Below are positions 13,485 to 14,321 of a stretch of DNA of 14,321 nt, piece by piece (within the stretch, counting starts at the first letter, position 1; every line of letters starts with the position of its first letter). The stretch is from Gemmatimonadota bacterium (GTDB lineage Bacteria; Gemmatimonadota; Gemmatimonadetes; Longimicrobiales; RSA9), in NCBI GenBank assembly GCA_016207445.1, contig JACQPS010000085.1, positions 1-14,321 of the forward strand, in the 5' to 3' direction. A program made the translations under genes and the position numbers. Below the pieces are notes generated by a model. The model saw nothing but the letters and a program-made list of their open reading frames with translations, did no database searches and was not told the DNA's origin.

Positions 13485-14222
13485 TCAGCGCCCCACGACG
13501 AGTTGCGCGAGCACGGGCGCGCGCGCGCCGTTCAGCACGCGGACAGAGCGGCAGGTCATGATCGCGGGGGGGCCGTAGAAGAGCCGCATCTCGACCTGCC
13601 GCTGCACGGCGGCCGGGGCCGTGCGCCCCTCCTCGCGCCCGCACGCCTGTGCGTCCGTCAGGGCGGGGTCGAGCAGCGCGGCCAGGCTGTCGCCGGCGGC
13701 GGGATCGGCCACGTCCACGGCGAGCACGACCGCCGCGTGCGGCATGACGTCCGTGGCCACGTACTGGAGCAGCGCACGCACGAACGAGCGCAGGTCCACG
13801 CCCGAGTCGGCGCGCGTCGCGAGCAGGTCCAGGAAGCGGCTCTTGTCGACGGTATAGAGGGCGTCGTGCACGACGAAACGGCCGCCCCCCTCCATGCTCA
13901 GCGCGAGGGTCGTGTCGCCGACCGGCTTTCCGGCCAGGAACGCGAGGGAGGTGGTGCCGGCGTCGCCCGGACCGCTCAACTCCTTCTCCGTGCGCTGCGC
14001 GACCTCCGCGAACCAGGCGCTGTCCGCCGCGCCGGCCAGGAGCACGAGGCGTGCGCCGACGCGCCGGATCTCATCCGCCACCACGAAAGCCGCCACACCC
14101 TGCCCCGCGTCCAGCGCCAGGGTCGGGTACTCGACGGGACCCGGTCCACCCAGCCGTACGGCGCAGCCGATGACCAGAGCCGCCAGGCCCGCCGCGCCCA
14201 GCCGCCGTGCCCCACGCTTCAT
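13485..14222 (-). CDS. Putative lipoprotein, unrecognised family
   Basis: This 245-aa protein starts at ATG 14222 with a GGAGGT site 4 nt upstream, overlapping the upstream stop by 4 nt (ATGA). MKRGARRLGAAGLAALVIGC is a classical lipoprotein signal with lipobox V-I-G-C20. The mature part has no motif I recognise. It alternates short strands and helices: VAAFVVADEIRRVGARLVLLAG, TLALSMEGGGRFVVHD, then a helical RSFVRALLQYVATD and HAAVVLAVDVADPA. A Cys near residue 192 (AQACGRE) and another near 225 (MTCRS) may form a disulfide. It should be anchored in the inner or outer membrane on the periplasmic side. The gene lies between an EEP-family enzyme and the sigma-54 regulator; with the downstream barrel protein, this suggests shared envelope function. 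Confidence 0.75.
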   Translation of the reverse strand: MKRGARRLGAAGLAALVIGCAVRLGGPGPVEYPTLALDAGQGVAAFVVADEIRRVGARLVLLAGAADSAWFAEVAQRTEKELSGPGDAGTTSLAFLAGKPVGDTTLALSMEGGGRFVVHDALYTVDKSRFLDLLATRADSGVDLRSFVRALLQYVATDVMPHAAVVLAVDVADPAAGDSLAALLDPALTDAQACGREEGRTAPAAVQRQVEMRLFYGPPAIMTCRSVRVLNGARAPVLAQLVVGR

Positions 14223-14321
14223 GGCACCTCCAGCAGCACGAGCACGGGCCGGTGGTCGGACGCCTGGGTCGGGATCACCTGGGCGCTTCGGCAACCGGCT
14301 CGTCGCAAGAAGAGGTAGTCA
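14219..14321 (-). CDS. Endonuclease/exonuclease/phosphatase (EEP) family, C-terminal end only
   Basis: The last 33 codons of a gene running in from the right edge, in frame from base 14320 and ending at TGA 14219-14221. It reads DYLFLRRAGC near the edge, then SDHRPVLVLLEVP at the end. An (I/R)DYLF strand followed about 15 residues later by SDHRPV is the closing signature of the EEP (exonuclease III/DNase I-like) fold, where the Asp-His pair is catalytic. The substrate (DNA, phosphoinositide or other phosphoester) cannot be told from this fragment. Its stop overlaps the lipoprotein start by 4 nt, so it belongs to the same operon. Confidence 0.75.
   Translation of the reverse strand, partial: DYLFLRRAGCRSAQVIPTQASDHRPVLVLLEVP

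Noticed and set aside
12268..13578. 436-aa + strand frame
   Set aside because: Antisense to the sigma-54 regulator, which has all its catalytic motifs on the - strand.

Overview
The window is high-GC bacterial chromosome that codes on both strands. Several features suggest a Gram-negative bacterium, perhaps from Gemmatimonadota or a neighbouring phylum. These are an Omp85-type outer-membrane barrel that ends in Phe, two lipoproteins, a DUF4390-like protein beside an NtrX-like regulator, LuxC/LuxE homologues, and a tRNA gene without an encoded CCA. The phylum is a guess from gene style; there is no marker gene to settle it.

Layout. (1) Bases 1-2148, + strand: the tail of a sensor histidine kinase, a thioredoxin-reductase-like flavoprotein, tRNA-Asn(GTT) with a good promoter, and two small unrecognised genes. 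A perfect 22-bp hairpin covers the last stop codon. (2) Bases 2194-4266, - strand: a lytic transglycosylase, then arsenate reductase (arsC) followed 1 nt later by a TolB/PD40-like lipoprotein. (3) Bases 4267-5133, + strand: a structured divergent intergenic region, a 91-aa unknown protein and a solitary AbrB/MazE-type DNA-binding protein with its own promoter. (4) Bases 5266-14321, - strand: eight close-packed genes. In transcription order they are an endonuclease/exonuclease/phosphatase (EEP) C-terminus, a lipoprotein, a sigma-54 response regulator, a beta-solenoid/Omp85 barrel fusion, a DUF4390-like exported protein, a YyaL-type thioredoxin-fold protein, LuxE and LuxC. Four junctions are 4-nt start/stop overlaps and two others are 8 and 19 nt; only the YyaL gene has a longer leader (65 nt).

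How the genes may work together. The first five genes of the long run look like an envelope module: a sigma-54 activator translated together with a lipoprotein, an outer-membrane barrel and an exported DUF4390 protein. The last three look like a fatty-aldehyde module: LuxE activates an acyl group, LuxC reduces it, and a redox/thioredoxin-fold protein sits upstream, with no luciferase or LuxD in view.

The most unusual signal is a set of short-period tandem arrays. Three loci (2201-2325, 3426-3531, 11941-12060) share one design: a 6- or 7-nt tandem array, a 45-70 nt core, and the same array inverted. A fourth locus (5202-5237) is a one-sided 9-nt array. Two elements have entered reading frames. 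One supplies the last ~44 residues of the 2194-2961 lipoprotein. The other encodes residues ~8-48 of the Omp85-like protein, including the hydrophobic core of its signal peptide. These behave like non-autonomous mobile or expansion-prone elements that can become exported-protein sequence, and they are the best candidate here for something undescribed.
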